From the NCBI GenBank assembly GCA_964496505.1, contig CAZBZV010000014.1, forward strand, positions 1 through 64,000: a stretch of DNA of 64,000 nt, written 5' to 3'. Position 1 is the stretch's first letter. Each line of letters starts with the position of its first letter. The notes below the pieces were generated by a model that was not told the origin of the DNA, ran no database searches, and saw only the letters and a program-made list of their open reading frames with translations. This document shows, piece by piece, positions 1-9,200 of this stretch. The stretch is from JAABVY01 sp964496505. Lineage in GTDB: Bacteria; Zixibacteria; MSB-5A5; JAABVY01. The translations under genes and the position numbers were made by a program.

Positions 1-52
1 CCGAAGAATCTCTCACGAATCAAACAGATTCTTCGCTACGCTCAGAATGACA
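1..52. repeat. Partial copy of interspersed inverted repeat, family A
   Basis: Right part of an inverted repeat whose arms contain AAGAATCT and AGATTCTTCG and which ends in CTCAGAATGACAG. The left arm lies outside the window. Related copies are at 42897-42971, 49943-50032 and 59746-59834. Each lies between genes and can fold into a long hairpin. Confidence 0.75.
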
Positions 53-157
53 GCTACAAATATAAATCTCATCCTTTTCGGAACAGCAGCCGCTATTAAA
101 TCCTTATATTGCTAATAGAGATTCGGAAGCAAAAGTTAAAACGAGGAGACCTATTCT

Positions 158-574
158 ATGATTAATGCGAATGTCAAATGGGCAGGCGAAAGACAGCTGG
201 TTGCAACAGGCGAAAAATCCGGACATTCGATAGTAGTTGATATGGCTAAGGATAAGGGCGGGGATGACACCGGCATGCGTCCCATTGAACTCCTGCTTCT
301 AAGTGTGGCTACCTGCACTGCAATCGATATGCTTAACATTTTGGGCAAGATGAAGATACAGCTCTCCCGCTGCGAGGTCAAAATCGAGGGCACCCAGCAG
401 GAGGATCTACCCAAATATTTCAATAAAATGAAGCTGAAATATATTCTCTCGGGCGAAGGCCTTAACCAAAAGAAAGCCGAGAAGGCGGTATTGCTTTCAA
501 TGGACAAGTACTGCGCTGTCTCCCAAACACTTAAGGGACGCACCGAGTTCGAGACCGAAATCGAGATTGTCTAA
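158..574 (+). CDS. OsmC/Ohr-family peroxiredoxin-like protein
   Basis: 138 aa, the usual length for the OsmC family. These proteins reduce organic hydroperoxides with a pair of cysteines. Both expected positions are present: Cys53 in VATCTAIDML and Cys119 in MDKYCAVS, and a conserved-type acidic residue (Glu44) precedes the first. No signal peptide, so cytosolic. The ATG follows a GAGGAG SD. It looks monocistronic: the next gene begins 76 bases downstream with its own SD. The YhfA-like and Ohr branches cannot be told apart by eye, so no symbol is given. Confidence 0.9.
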   Translation: MINANVKWAGERQLVATGEKSGHSIVVDMAKDKGGDDTGMRPIELLLLSVATCTAIDMLNILGKMKIQLSRCEVKIEGTQQEDLPKYFNKMKLKYILSGEGLNQKKAEKAVLLSMDKYCAVSQTLKGRTEFETEIEIV

Positions 575-650
575 AAAATAAGAAACCTCGCTCGAAAATC
601 TCAGTAAAAAAGAGGTGAACCAAGTCAAATCAATGAGGAGGATGTTCACC

Positions 651-1661
651 ATGAGAAGATTTCGAAACCAAATTACTTTATCATTATGCCTTGTAATGGC
701 AGCCGTGCTGATTCTGGGCGCAAATATGCTTTTCGCAAAATCATCCGATGACGCTGAAGTCAAGTCCGATAAAAGGGCCTGGCTCGGCATCTATATGCAG
801 GATATAACCGAGGATATCGCTGAGGCGCTCGATCTTGAGGTCGAGCAGGGTGTTCTTATCAATGATGTTATCGACGATTCCCCGGCTGAAAAGAGCGGCC
901 TTAAGGATGGGGATGTTATCGTTCGCATGGACACTGAGGTAGTAGATAAATCGAGTGACTTATCCAAAGCCATAAAGGGTAAAAAGCCGGGTGAAAAAGT
1001 CGATCTGGTGGTTTACCGTAAAGGTCAGAAACAGGATATCTCCGTGGTGCTGGGTGAATCGGCCGAACGCAAGGACAGGCAGTTCTCTCTTAAGGCTCCC
1101 AAGGCCGGTCAATATAAGAAATTCTTCGGTGATATGGCCGGAGGAGGCTATCTCGGCGTGGTCCTGCAGGGTTTAAGCGAGCAGCTCGCGGAATACTTCG
1201 AGGTTGAGGACGGAGTATTGATTTCCGAGGTCGAAGAGGATTCGCCTGCGGACAAGGCCGGACTGAAGGCCGGTGATATTATAGTGGCCATCAACGGCAA
1301 AGATATCAGTTCCCCCTCGCAGGTATCGTCGATGATCCGCAAATATGAAGAGGGCGAAAAGGTCGAAATCGATGTGATCCGTAAAGGCTCGGATATGCAG
1401 TTTACTGCCGAAATCGCGGAACGCGAAGTTGATGATGATTGGTTCGGATTTTTCCGAGGCAATAAGCCGGGAATCTACTCGGTTCCCGATCCGCATAATT
1501 TACAGTGGCATTTCAATCCCGACGATTTCGATTTTGACTTCGACTACGAGAAGTTCAACGAAGATTTCGGCGAGGAATTCCGCGAGGAGATGGAAGAACT
1601 GCGTGATGAGCTCTATGAACTCAAGGAAGAGCTTCAGGAGTTGAAAAAAGACTTAGATTAA
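651..1661 (+). CDS. Periplasmic double-PDZ protein
   Basis: About 336 aa. The ATG at 651 is chosen because AGGAGG (636-641) lies nine bases upstream; earlier GTG/ATG codons at 615, 633 and 642 have no such site. A signal anchor or signal peptide (about residues 5-29, hydrophobic then ALFAK-like) leads into two PDZ domains (about 45-130 and 165-250), each with the SPAxKAGLKxGDxI core (DDSPAEKSGL, EDSPADKAGL). The C-terminus is a strongly acidic, Phe/Asp-rich stretch followed by a Glu/Leu/Lys coiled coil. There is no protease domain, so it is not DegP/HtrA but resembles only its PDZ part. It may be a scaffold or chaperone in the envelope (inference). Confidence 0.85.
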   Translation: MRRFRNQITLSLCLVMAAVLILGANMLFAKSSDDAEVKSDKRAWLGIYMQDITEDIAEALDLEVEQGVLINDVIDDSPAEKSGLKDGDVIVRMDTEVVDKSSDLSKAIKGKKPGEKVDLVVYRKGQKQDISVVLGESAERKDRQFSLKAPKAGQYKKFFGDMAGGGYLGVVLQGLSEQLAEYFEVEDGVLISEVEEDSPADKAGLKAGDIIVAINGKDISSPSQVSSMIRKYEEGEKVEIDVIRKGSDMQFTAEIAEREVDDDWFGFFRGNKPGIYSVPDPHNLQWHFNPDDFDFDFDYEKFNEDFGEEFREEMEELRDELYELKEELQELKKDLD

Positions 1662-1688
1662 TAAGAAATTAAGTACGACTCTCCATAT

Positions 1689-1719
1689 AAATCCTCCCAT
1701 AACATGGGAGGATTTTTTT
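1689..1719 (+). terminator. Rho-independent terminator after the PDZ gene
   Basis: Perfect stem of ATCCTCCCA (1691-1699) with TGGGAGGAT (1705-1713), a 5-base loop and a run of seven T. It separates the PDZ gene from the ClC gene. Confidence 0.92.
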
Positions 1720-1781
1720 ATTGCCTTTATCCACACAAAAAGAGCTTGTTTATAACCGCCTTATGATTATTATTTCCGGAT

Positions 1782-3557
1782 ATGCGTTTGGCGAGATTTC
1801 CGAAATACTTACAGCTTTTGGGCGTGCGGTACTACCGCCATCACAAGCCCTCCGAGACCCAGATTCTGATCATCTTGTCATTTGTGGTCGGTATCTCCAC
1901 CGGTCTGGGGGCGGTGCTCTTTATATGGCTGATCGAGCAGGCCAAGCAGCTCTTTTTCGGATATTCACTGTCCTACCTGAACCAGTTCATTGTCAATTGG
2001 AAATTCTGGATACCTCTGATCCCGCTTCTGGGCGGTCTTTTGGTTGGACCGATTGTCTATCGTTACGCTCGCGAGGCCAGGGGGCATGGGGTCCCGGAGG
2101 TAATGGAATCTGTAGCCCTGCGCGGCGGTATTATACGTCCCCGTGTAGCTATAGCCAAATCGATTGCCTCGGCACTGTGTATCGGCTCGGGCGGCTCGGC
2201 CGGCCGCGAGGGCCCGATTGTGCAAATCGGATCGGCTATCGGTTCGATGATCGGGGGCCTCTTTCGAATGTCCGGGGAAAGGGTCAAGATTCTGGTTGGA
2301 TGCGGCGCGGCGGCCGGAATCTCCGCGGTCTTTAATGCGCCTATAGCCGGGGTGATCTTTGCATTGGAGATCATTCTGGGTGATTTCGGCATCAGAACAT
2401 TCTCGCCGGTAATTCTCTCCTCGGTTATTGCCTCAGTAATATCCCGCTCGATTCTGGGAGACAGCCCGGCATTCGATATTCCCAGGGAACATGCCCTGGT
2501 TTCGGCCTATGAAATCCCGCTCTATATTTTGCTGGGTGGGTTTACCGCAGTAGTGGGCAAGGGATTTACAAAATTTCTTTATTTTTCCGAAGACTTGTTT
2601 GAAAAATTGAAGATAACCGGTTTTCTGAAGCCCGCTCTGGGCGGTTTGATGCTCGGTATTGTGGGGCTGTTTTTGCCGCAGGTATTTGCTGACGGTTACG
2701 ATACAATCGAACTGGCTTTGATCGGCGGAGTACCCCTGCTCCTTCTGGGTATCCTGATTCTGGCCAAGATTCTGGCCACATCTCTCACTCTCGGCTCCGG
2801 CAACTCCGGCGGTATATTTGCACCTTCTCTTTTTATGGGTGCTGTTGCAGGCGGATTTTTCGGCTACATTGCGCATTATCTCTTCCCGGAGGTTACCGCG
2901 ACCTCCGGCGCCTATGCCTTGGTGGGCATGGCGGGAGTTGTGGCGGCTACAACTCATGCCCCGATTACGGCGATACTGATTATATTCGAAATGACCGGTG
3001 ACTATCAGATAATTCTTGCTCTTATGATTACCTGTGTTTTCGCCACGCTAATATCGCGCCGTATAGATCGTGAATCGATCTACACCCTCAAGCTCTCCCG
3101 TAGGGGAGTCAAGCTCAGGAGCGGACGGGATGTTGCGATTTTGTCATCGATCAAAGTCAAAGAGGTCATGAATGACAAATATGTCACGATACCTCACAAC
3201 ACTCCGCTTCACAGGCTGCTGCATATTTTCGAGGAGAATCGTGACGATTTCTTTCCGGTGGTTGATTCCGGGGGAAAGCTCCTGGGCACACTTTCATTTC
3301 AGGATTTGCGCTATATCGCCTCCTCCACCGGCCTTGATACACTGGTAATTGCCGCTGATATCGTGCACCGACATCCCTCCCCCATCTCGCCGGAGGATAC
3401 GCTTGACGAAGCCTTGAAGAAGATTGCCACGCGCGATTTTGATGTCGTTCCGGTTGTGGCGGATGATGATCATGATAAATTGTTGGGGCTTCTTGAAAAA
3501 AGTGCTATATATTCCGCATATAACAGACGGGTTATCGATAAAATCAGCAAAGCATAA
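1782..3557 (+). CDS. ClC-family chloride channel/antiporter with CBS pair
   Basis: 591 aa inner-membrane protein. The ClC core (about 30-430) shows GHGVP (101-105, the GSGIP equivalent), GREGP (141-145, with gating Glu143) and FNAPIAG (184-190). Two cytosolic CBS domains follow (about 460-580, starting KVKEVMNDKY). By alignment to E. coli ClC, the internal proton glutamate (E203 there) falls on Ile197, right after Glu196. In known ClC proteins loss of that residue goes with channel-like or altered proton coupling, so transport mode is uncertain. The start has no strong SD. The next gene begins three bases after the stop, so the two are probably co-transcribed. Confidence 0.93.
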   Translation: MRLARFPKYLQLLGVRYYRHHKPSETQILIILSFVVGISTGLGAVLFIWLIEQAKQLFFGYSLSYLNQFIVNWKFWIPLIPLLGGLLVGPIVYRYAREARGHGVPEVMESVALRGGIIRPRVAIAKSIASALCIGSGGSAGREGPIVQIGSAIGSMIGGLFRMSGERVKILVGCGAAAGISAVFNAPIAGVIFALEIILGDFGIRTFSPVILSSVIASVISRSILGDSPAFDIPREHALVSAYEIPLYILLGGFTAVVGKGFTKFLYFSEDLFEKLKITGFLKPALGGLMLGIVGLFLPQVFADGYDTIELALIGGVPLLLLGILILAKILATSLTLGSGNSGGIFAPSLFMGAVAGGFFGYIAHYLFPEVTATSGAYALVGMAGVVAATTHAPITAILIIFEMTGDYQIILALMITCVFATLISRRIDRESIYTLKLSRRGVKLRSGRDVAILSSIKVKEVMNDKYVTIPHNTPLHRLLHIFEENRDDFFPVVDSGGKLLGTLSFQDLRYIASSTGLDTLVIAADIVHRHPSPISPEDTLDEALKKIATRDFDVVPVVADDDHDKLLGLLEKSAIYSAYNRRVIDKISKA

Positions 3558-3560
3558 GGC

Positions 3561-5870
3561 ATGGATGTCAAACAGCCCAAACTGCGTGACGACCTGATCG
3601 TAAGCGAGCAGGTTCAGGCAGGACAAACTGTCTATATCATAAAGGACCCCGTTACCAGCCGCTTTTTCAGACTGAGGGAGCCTGAGTATTTTCTGGCCAG
3701 CTCCCTGGACGGCAAAAGGCTGCCTGAGGAAATTCGTGCCGAATTCAAGGACGAATTCGATATCAACCTTACGGCCGAACAGCTCGAGGCTTTTATCGAT
3801 GCTCTCGACAAGAAAAACTTCCTTGAGACCTCAAAAGCAGAATACACCGTCTCGCATGAAATCGGTGAGGAGGAGAAACGCTCCTTTATCAGCAAAGCGT
3901 TGTTCGTTAAGCTCAAGGCCTTCGATCCTTCGAATTTTCTGGAATGGCTCTATAAGCGATTTCGTTTCGCACTCTCTCCTCCCATTGTGCTGATCTCTCT
4001 GCTCATCATAATCATCGGCCTTCTGCAGGTGGCTGCGATATTCTCCGATATGCCCCATACAGTCTACCAGATTTTCGGCATATCCTCGATACCGGTTATA
4101 ATAGTAGCCGTGTTTATCGTGGTTGCTTTGCATGAGCTGGCTCATGCGCTGGTCTGCCGTCATTACGGCGGCCGGGTGAACGAGATGGGCTTTTTGCTTT
4201 TGTATTTTCAGATCTGTTTCTACTGCAATCTTTCCGATTCATATCTGTTCGAGAAGAAAAAGCACCGTATCTACACGATTTTAGCTGGAATATTTATGCA
4301 GGCACTGGTCGGATCGGTTGCGATCCTTCTTTGGCGGATGCTCAAAACCGATACGCCCGTATCCGACATACTCTTCCTGACAGCCTCGATTGCCCTTATC
4401 ACGCTTTTATTCAACCTGAATCCGCTTTTGAAGCTGGATGGTTATTATCTTCTGACCGATATAGTCGAAATTCCCAATCTGCGCAAAAAGGCCTTCGGTT
4501 ATTTGAAAAGCCTTCTCAGGTCGGTTTTCATTGGCCCGGATAATTACCGTAAAGGGCTTACCTGGCATGAGCGCAGGGTATTTCTGACCTATTCACTTCT
4601 GGCTATTCTATACTCGCTGATACTGTTCATATGGATTGGTTCCCTGGTTTACAATCTTCTGGTTGGCGCCTGGGGCGGGACAGGATTTCTGTTGTTTTTA
4701 CTCTTGCTTCTTATTATTTTCCATCAACCGATATCGTATATCTTTAAATGGTTTGGACGGCTGTTATCAAGACAGGGAGTGTCAGTGCCGAAATCAGTCA
4801 GATTCTATATTTGGATAACGGTTTTATCCGCTTTGGTTCTTCTGGCGATCTTTTATCCGGTAGACTTGAAGATTAACGCCCCGGTTACGGTTGAGCCTCT
4901 GGAAAAATTTATCATAAAGGGAGGCAATAACAGCCAGCTCGAGACCAAATGGTTTCAGGGCGGCGTTAGCCAGAAGCCGATCAACCGCGTCTACCAATTC
5001 AGTATCTCCGATTTCGCCGTGCTCGATATCGAACCGACTATGACCGTGGGCACACATGTCGACAGCGGCGATATCCTTCTGCAGATATCCTCCAATCACT
5101 TCCAGAGCAAGTTGGAGCAGACCAATGCCGAGATTCAGAAGGCCCGCGCCGAATACGAGCTGCTTCTATCCGACCCCAAGGCCGCCGAGTTGGCACGCGC
5201 CAAGGCCGCACTCGAGGAGGAGAAGCTCAAGCAGATTAATGTGGAACAGGAATATCAGCGCGCCCATAAGCTGCATGAAAAAGGGCTGATCTCAGAGGAG
5301 GAATGGGAGACGGCCAAAACCACACGATATGTCCAGAACAAAAAGGTCGATTTCTCTCAGTCCGAGGTAGACCTTCTCAAGGAAGGTCCCAAAACCGAGG
5401 AGCTTTTCAGCCAGGAAGCTGAAATCAGACGGCTGGAGTCGCAAGCGCAATATCTGCGTGATCAAATCGCCGCCTGCACGATACGGGCGCCCTTCTCCGG
5501 CACCATCACCCGCTACGGGGTGGATGAAGAGTTGATTTCTATCAGCCGTACCGATTCGGTGGAGGTCAATATCCGTGTGCCGGAAGATCAAATCGATATT
5601 CTGGCGATGGAACAGGATATAAAATTCAGGGTGGCCGGCTATCCCCAAAAATCATTTCACGGCACAGTCGATAAGGTCATAGCCAGTTCGCATAACAGCG
5701 GCAATCAAAGCCATTTCGTGGCTATCGGCACGATATCCAATCCGGACGGCCTCTTGAAAGATGGTATGGAAGGTTATGCGAAGATATACTGCGGTAAAAC
5801 AAGTGTGGCTAACAACATCTTAAGGAAATTCGTGAGATTTTTCCGGGTTGAATTCTGGTCCTGGTTCTAA
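3561..5870 (+). CDS. PqqD-like / M50 site-2 protease / HlyD-like fusion protein
   Basis: 769 aa. Residues 1-90 resemble PqqD-type leader-binding domains (RFFRLREPEYFLASSLDG). Then comes a multi-span M50 zinc protease: HELAH at 191-195 supplies two His and a Glu, and LDGYYLLTD (Asp293) the third metal ligand. After about five to eight membrane segments, the last third (about 430-769) is a HlyD/biotinyl-lipoyl periplasmic adaptor with a long coiled coil (about 510-650). Similar domain mixes are known from peptide maturation/export loci (YydH-like) and type I secretion loci. It follows the ClC gene by three bases and precedes the 25-aa peptide gene by 239 bases. I infer a role in processing or exporting a small peptide. 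No ABC ATPase is nearby. Confidence 0.88.
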   Translation: MDVKQPKLRDDLIVSEQVQAGQTVYIIKDPVTSRFFRLREPEYFLASSLDGKRLPEEIRAEFKDEFDINLTAEQLEAFIDALDKKNFLETSKAEYTVSHEIGEEEKRSFISKALFVKLKAFDPSNFLEWLYKRFRFALSPPIVLISLLIIIIGLLQVAAIFSDMPHTVYQIFGISSIPVIIVAVFIVVALHELAHALVCRHYGGRVNEMGFLLLYFQICFYCNLSDSYLFEKKKHRIYTILAGIFMQALVGSVAILLWRMLKTDTPVSDILFLTASIALITLLFNLNPLLKLDGYYLLTDIVEIPNLRKKAFGYLKSLLRSVFIGPDNYRKGLTWHERRVFLTYSLLAILYSLILFIWIGSLVYNLLVGAWGGTGFLLFLLLLLIIFHQPISYIFKWFGRLLSRQGVSVPKSVRFYIWITVLSALVLLAIFYPVDLKINAPVTVEPLEKFIIKGGNNSQLETKWFQGGVSQKPINRVYQFSISDFAVLDIEPTMTVGTHVDSGDILLQISSNHFQSKLEQTNAEIQKARAEYELLLSDPKAAELARAKAALEEEKLKQINVEQEYQRAHKLHEKGLISEEEWETAKTTRYVQNKKVDFSQSEVDLLKEGPKTEELFSQEAEIRRLESQAQYLRDQIAACTIRAPFSGTITRYGVDEELISISRTDSVEVNIRVPEDQIDILAMEQDIKFRVAGYPQKSFHGTVDKVIASSHNSGNQSHFVAIGTISNPDGLLKDGMEGYAKIYCGKTSVANNILRKFVRFFRVEFWSWF

Positions 5871-5972
5871 AAGTTGTCTTTGCAACTAAGTGAAAATCAA
5901 ACAGTTACATTTTTGTCAAATTTTAAAACCGCGTTTCCACTCTTAATCAGACCTCTAAGTTCATATTATTGC

Positions 5973-6001
5973 TTGACATACCAGAATATCGTGTATATTA
6001 T
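5973..6001 (+). promoter_or_regulatory. Sigma-70-type promoter of the small peptide gene
   Basis: TTGACA (5973-5978), a 17-base spacer and TATTAT (5996-6001): perfect -35, one mismatch in the -10. Predicted start near 6008, giving a leader of about 100 bases before the 25-codon gene. Confidence 0.8.
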
Positions 6002-6055
6002 AAATACACTACATGCGAATGCTTTTGGCTACAGGACTAAAATAGGATTAAAAAA

Positions 6056-6079
6056 ATGCCATCTATAGGATGATGGTAT
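6056..6079 (+). other. Hairpin in the leader of the small peptide gene
   Basis: ATGCCATC (6056-6063) pairs with GATGGTAT (6072-6079) through eight pairs including one GU, leaving an 8-base loop. A five-codon ORF (MPSIG) starts at the same ATG. It may be a control element of the leader, or chance. Confidence 0.4.
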
Positions 6080-6109
6080 TACCGGTCACTCTCTACATAG
6101 GAGGTGCTA

Positions 6110-6187
6110 ATGGAATTCTACGAACTGCTGATTGAGGAACTGGAAGAAAAGGTTGCTCCGATTGGTATCAGCCAGGGTGGACAATAG
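6110..6187 (+). CDS. 25-aa peptide gene, possible substrate of the adjacent PqqD-M50-HlyD protein
   Basis: The ATG is preceded by AGGAGG (6099-6104) with a 5-base spacer. Together with the near-consensus promoter at 5973-6001 and the terminator at 6213-6244 this is a complete single-gene unit. The peptide starts with an acidic amphipathic stretch (MEFYELLIEELEEK, residues 1-14) and ends in a neutral tail (VAPIGISQGGQ) with three Gly and no Cys. Leader-plus-core layout and the PqqD-like leader-binding domain next door suggest a ribosomally made peptide that is cut and exported. I recognise no family. Alternatives are a regulatory small RNA that happens to carry an ORF, or a free small protein. 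Confidence 0.72.
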   Translation: MEFYELLIEELEEKVAPIGISQGGQ

Positions 6188-6212
6188 AATCCAGCCTGAA
6201 TTGACCGGATAT

Positions 6213-6244
6213 AGGCCGTCCTTTTGGGCGGCCTTTCTATTTTT
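6213..6244 (+). terminator. Rho-independent terminator of the small peptide gene
   Basis: AGGCCGTCC (6213-6221) pairs with GGGCGGCCT (6226-6234), one GU pair, TTTT loop, then a T-rich tract to 6244. The tract overlaps the end of the convergent kinase gene. The reverse strand has no T run here, so it acts on the plus strand only. Confidence 0.92.
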
Positions 6245-9200
6245 GTCCCATTCGCCGGGCAAGATCCATAATTTCACTCTTTAATGACATTGCCATAGGA
6301 TGCTGGAGGAAGTTCTGAAGGTAGTCCTTGCGATTGATAGTCTGCGCAATCGATTTTAAAATCGTCACCGATTTTTTGAAATTCACATATGCCTCTTCAT
6401 AGTTCAAAAGCGTACGTTCTATTTTGCCCTGACAGAATTTTATCTTCCAGAGAAGATTCCTTTGATTCTGAACCTCCGCCAGACCCGAGGCTTCGGATAA
6501 AAGATCGCGCGCCCTGTCGTACAAACCGTTGCCGAGCGCCAGACGGGCCTGCAAGTACAACACTCTCGGCTTCAATGTCTGATTTACATGCTTGGAAATC
6601 AATATATTCAACTTCTCCGGATCGGGTGGCTGGACATTTTCAGTTTCGACCGCAAGCTTCAAAATATCTTGATAATATCTGCACTCCAGATGGTCGGATT
6701 CGACGTTTTTCAACAATTCCCCGGCCTCGTTAAGCATTTTCGAGCATGCATCAAAATCCCGCTTAAACTGCAGCAGACCCTCGATCCTATATAAAAGCAC
6801 CGCCAGTCTCTGTTTGTCGCTGTCGATTTCTCTGGCTCTGTCGAGAGCTTTGTCGGTGGAAATCCAGAAAGGCTCCTCGTCGTTAAGATAAAGATAAAGA
6901 ACCTCAAAATCGGTGTAGATCAGAAACTCCAAATTGAATTCAGTGATATTATCGACTATTCTTCTGGCCTGATGAAGGATGTCGTCCGCCTGGCCGAGCT
7001 GGCCGGTTTCGCATTGAATGATTCCGATCTGCCGCAGGAAGGTGGCCTGTAAAGGCAGCGACTCCACCTCGCATGCCAGCGCGAAACCCTCTTCGGCGAA
7101 TGAAAGAGCCTTCTGGAAATGACCCAGATAAATCTCGCACAGTCCGATATTCTCGAGATTGAACAGTATCTCTCTTTTGGAGTCGATCTCACGATTGATT
7201 TTCAGCGAATCATACAGATAGACAAGAGCCTGGGGAATATCCCCCAGCTCCTCGTAAACCGCACCCAGATTATTGTAGGTGCGGGCAAGCTCGGGACGGT
7301 CATTGATCTGCTTTTTTATCTTAATCGAACGTTTATAGAAGTCGATCGTCTTGTCAAAGCGGTTTTTGAAAATATAACACGAACCAATGTTATTGAGGGT
7401 GGAGGCAAGCTCCTTGAGCAGATTCAATTCCTCCTGAATTTCCAGCGCCTTCTGATAGCTTTCCAGGGCCAGATCTATTTTTGAACCAACCCAGTATATA
7501 TTGCCGATATTGTTATATGTATGCGAGAGCTCGATTCTATTATCCAGCTTCTCGTAGATCTCCAGAGCTTTCTGCAGGGCTCTGAGCCCCTTTTTGTACT
7601 CACAGGCAGCTTTATAAACATCTCCGGCATATTTATAGGCTCTGGCAACAATCTCTTGATTGGGAAGCTTTTTCTTCATACGGATTATCCGGGCAAACGA
7701 TTTCAGACTTCGGTTGCTGTGTCCAAGGAGGTTTTCAATATTGCCCAGTGCCGCCAGAAGTCTGGCCTGATACTGGCTGGTATCGGTTCTTTGCTTCAGT
7801 TTTTTGGCAAGCTCAAGACTGGCTGAGACCATTTTCAGGGCCACACGGAATTTCTCGTTTGAGATCAGCCATTCCGATGCCCTCAGTGTCCATTTCACAG
7901 AATCATCAAGCTCCTGGGCGCAGGTGAAGTTATGCGCCAGGCTCAGGACTCGCTCCTCCTGGCCGACGCCGATGCCGTTGTGCTCGATAATCGAGGCCGC
8001 CCTGAGATGTAAACGCCTCAGGCTTTCCGGATCGTAAGAATTGACCAGTCCCACCCTGAGCATATCATTCTTGAAATAATATATGTCCCCTTTGCGTTCG
8101 AGGATATTGGCTTCCGTCAGTTCATTGAGCATTACCAGCGGGTCGCCCTTTGAATCGCCAACATATTTCAATACAAAAATGCGGTCGAAGCCATATCGCA
8201 TCGGCGACAATGCAGCAGCGACCGAGAACAAACCCGAGGGCAGCGCTCTGAGTGCATCTACTGCTCGTTTCTGAAGCTCTTGTGGTAACGGCCAGGATAT
8301 GAAACGGCCCGAATCGATATCCCATTTATCCCCGGCGAAAGAGATGATCTTCTCATCATGCAAATCGTTCAGGGAGGTTATCAGGGCGGAGGCATCATAC
8401 GAGCTTATGGCTTTAAGCTTATCGAGCAATTCCTGATCGAGACGTTCTTCATCGAACCACTTCTCCATATCTGGCGTCAAATCAATTTCAATCTTCTCCG
8501 CCATCTCTGGGATTCTGCATTTACCGAATTCCGGCTTGAGAAGCAATCTGTATTCTATCAGGTCTTCTTTCCCAAATTCAGGTTCATAATTCTCGCCCGG
8601 GCTAAGCCTATGTTTTTTTATTACAGCCCTTTTAACCGCCTTGGAGGAAACCTCCGAAAATCTCGGATCGCTATTCGAATCCGCGCATTCAAACACATTG
8701 TAATATTGGCTTTGAAGTATTGCTTTCAGGAGTTCTGAGAATTTATTGAGCACAACCTCGTCTTCAAAAACAAAAATCCCCGCTTCATTATCTTCATATC
8801 TGTTTCTCTCGAACATTTTGGCCAGTTTGATTCCGATCAGGCTTTCAACCAGTTCCGAGGGATTAATCTTGAATGAATCCTCATCAATTAATTTCCCGAT
8901 CGCTTGTGCTGTTTTGAAGACCGAGTCCGGACGGCTGTCGGCATCTTTCGAAAGCATCCTGTGTGTCAATTCTATAAACTCGTCCGGATAGTTTCCATTA
9001 TTTTCGATCGGCGCAAACGGTTTTTCCAGCTTGTCCGAAATTATCATTAGTGGATCGTCTCCGGTATACGGAACCTTTCCGGTTATCAGCTTATAGATAA
9101 TCACGCCCAGGCTGTAAAGGTCGGATTTTTTATCCGGCTGTTTGGAATCGAAGAGCTCGGGAGCCATATACTCCACAGTTCCGGCCAGCCTTTTATCCGG

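Noticed and set aside
1721..2335. ORF overlapping the start of the ClC gene in another frame
   Set aside because: Runs through the ClC gene with no domain and no SD.
5874..6068. 64-codon ORF between the fusion protein and the small peptide
   Set aside because: It covers the promoter and leader of the peptide gene, has no SD, and its composition is not protein-like.
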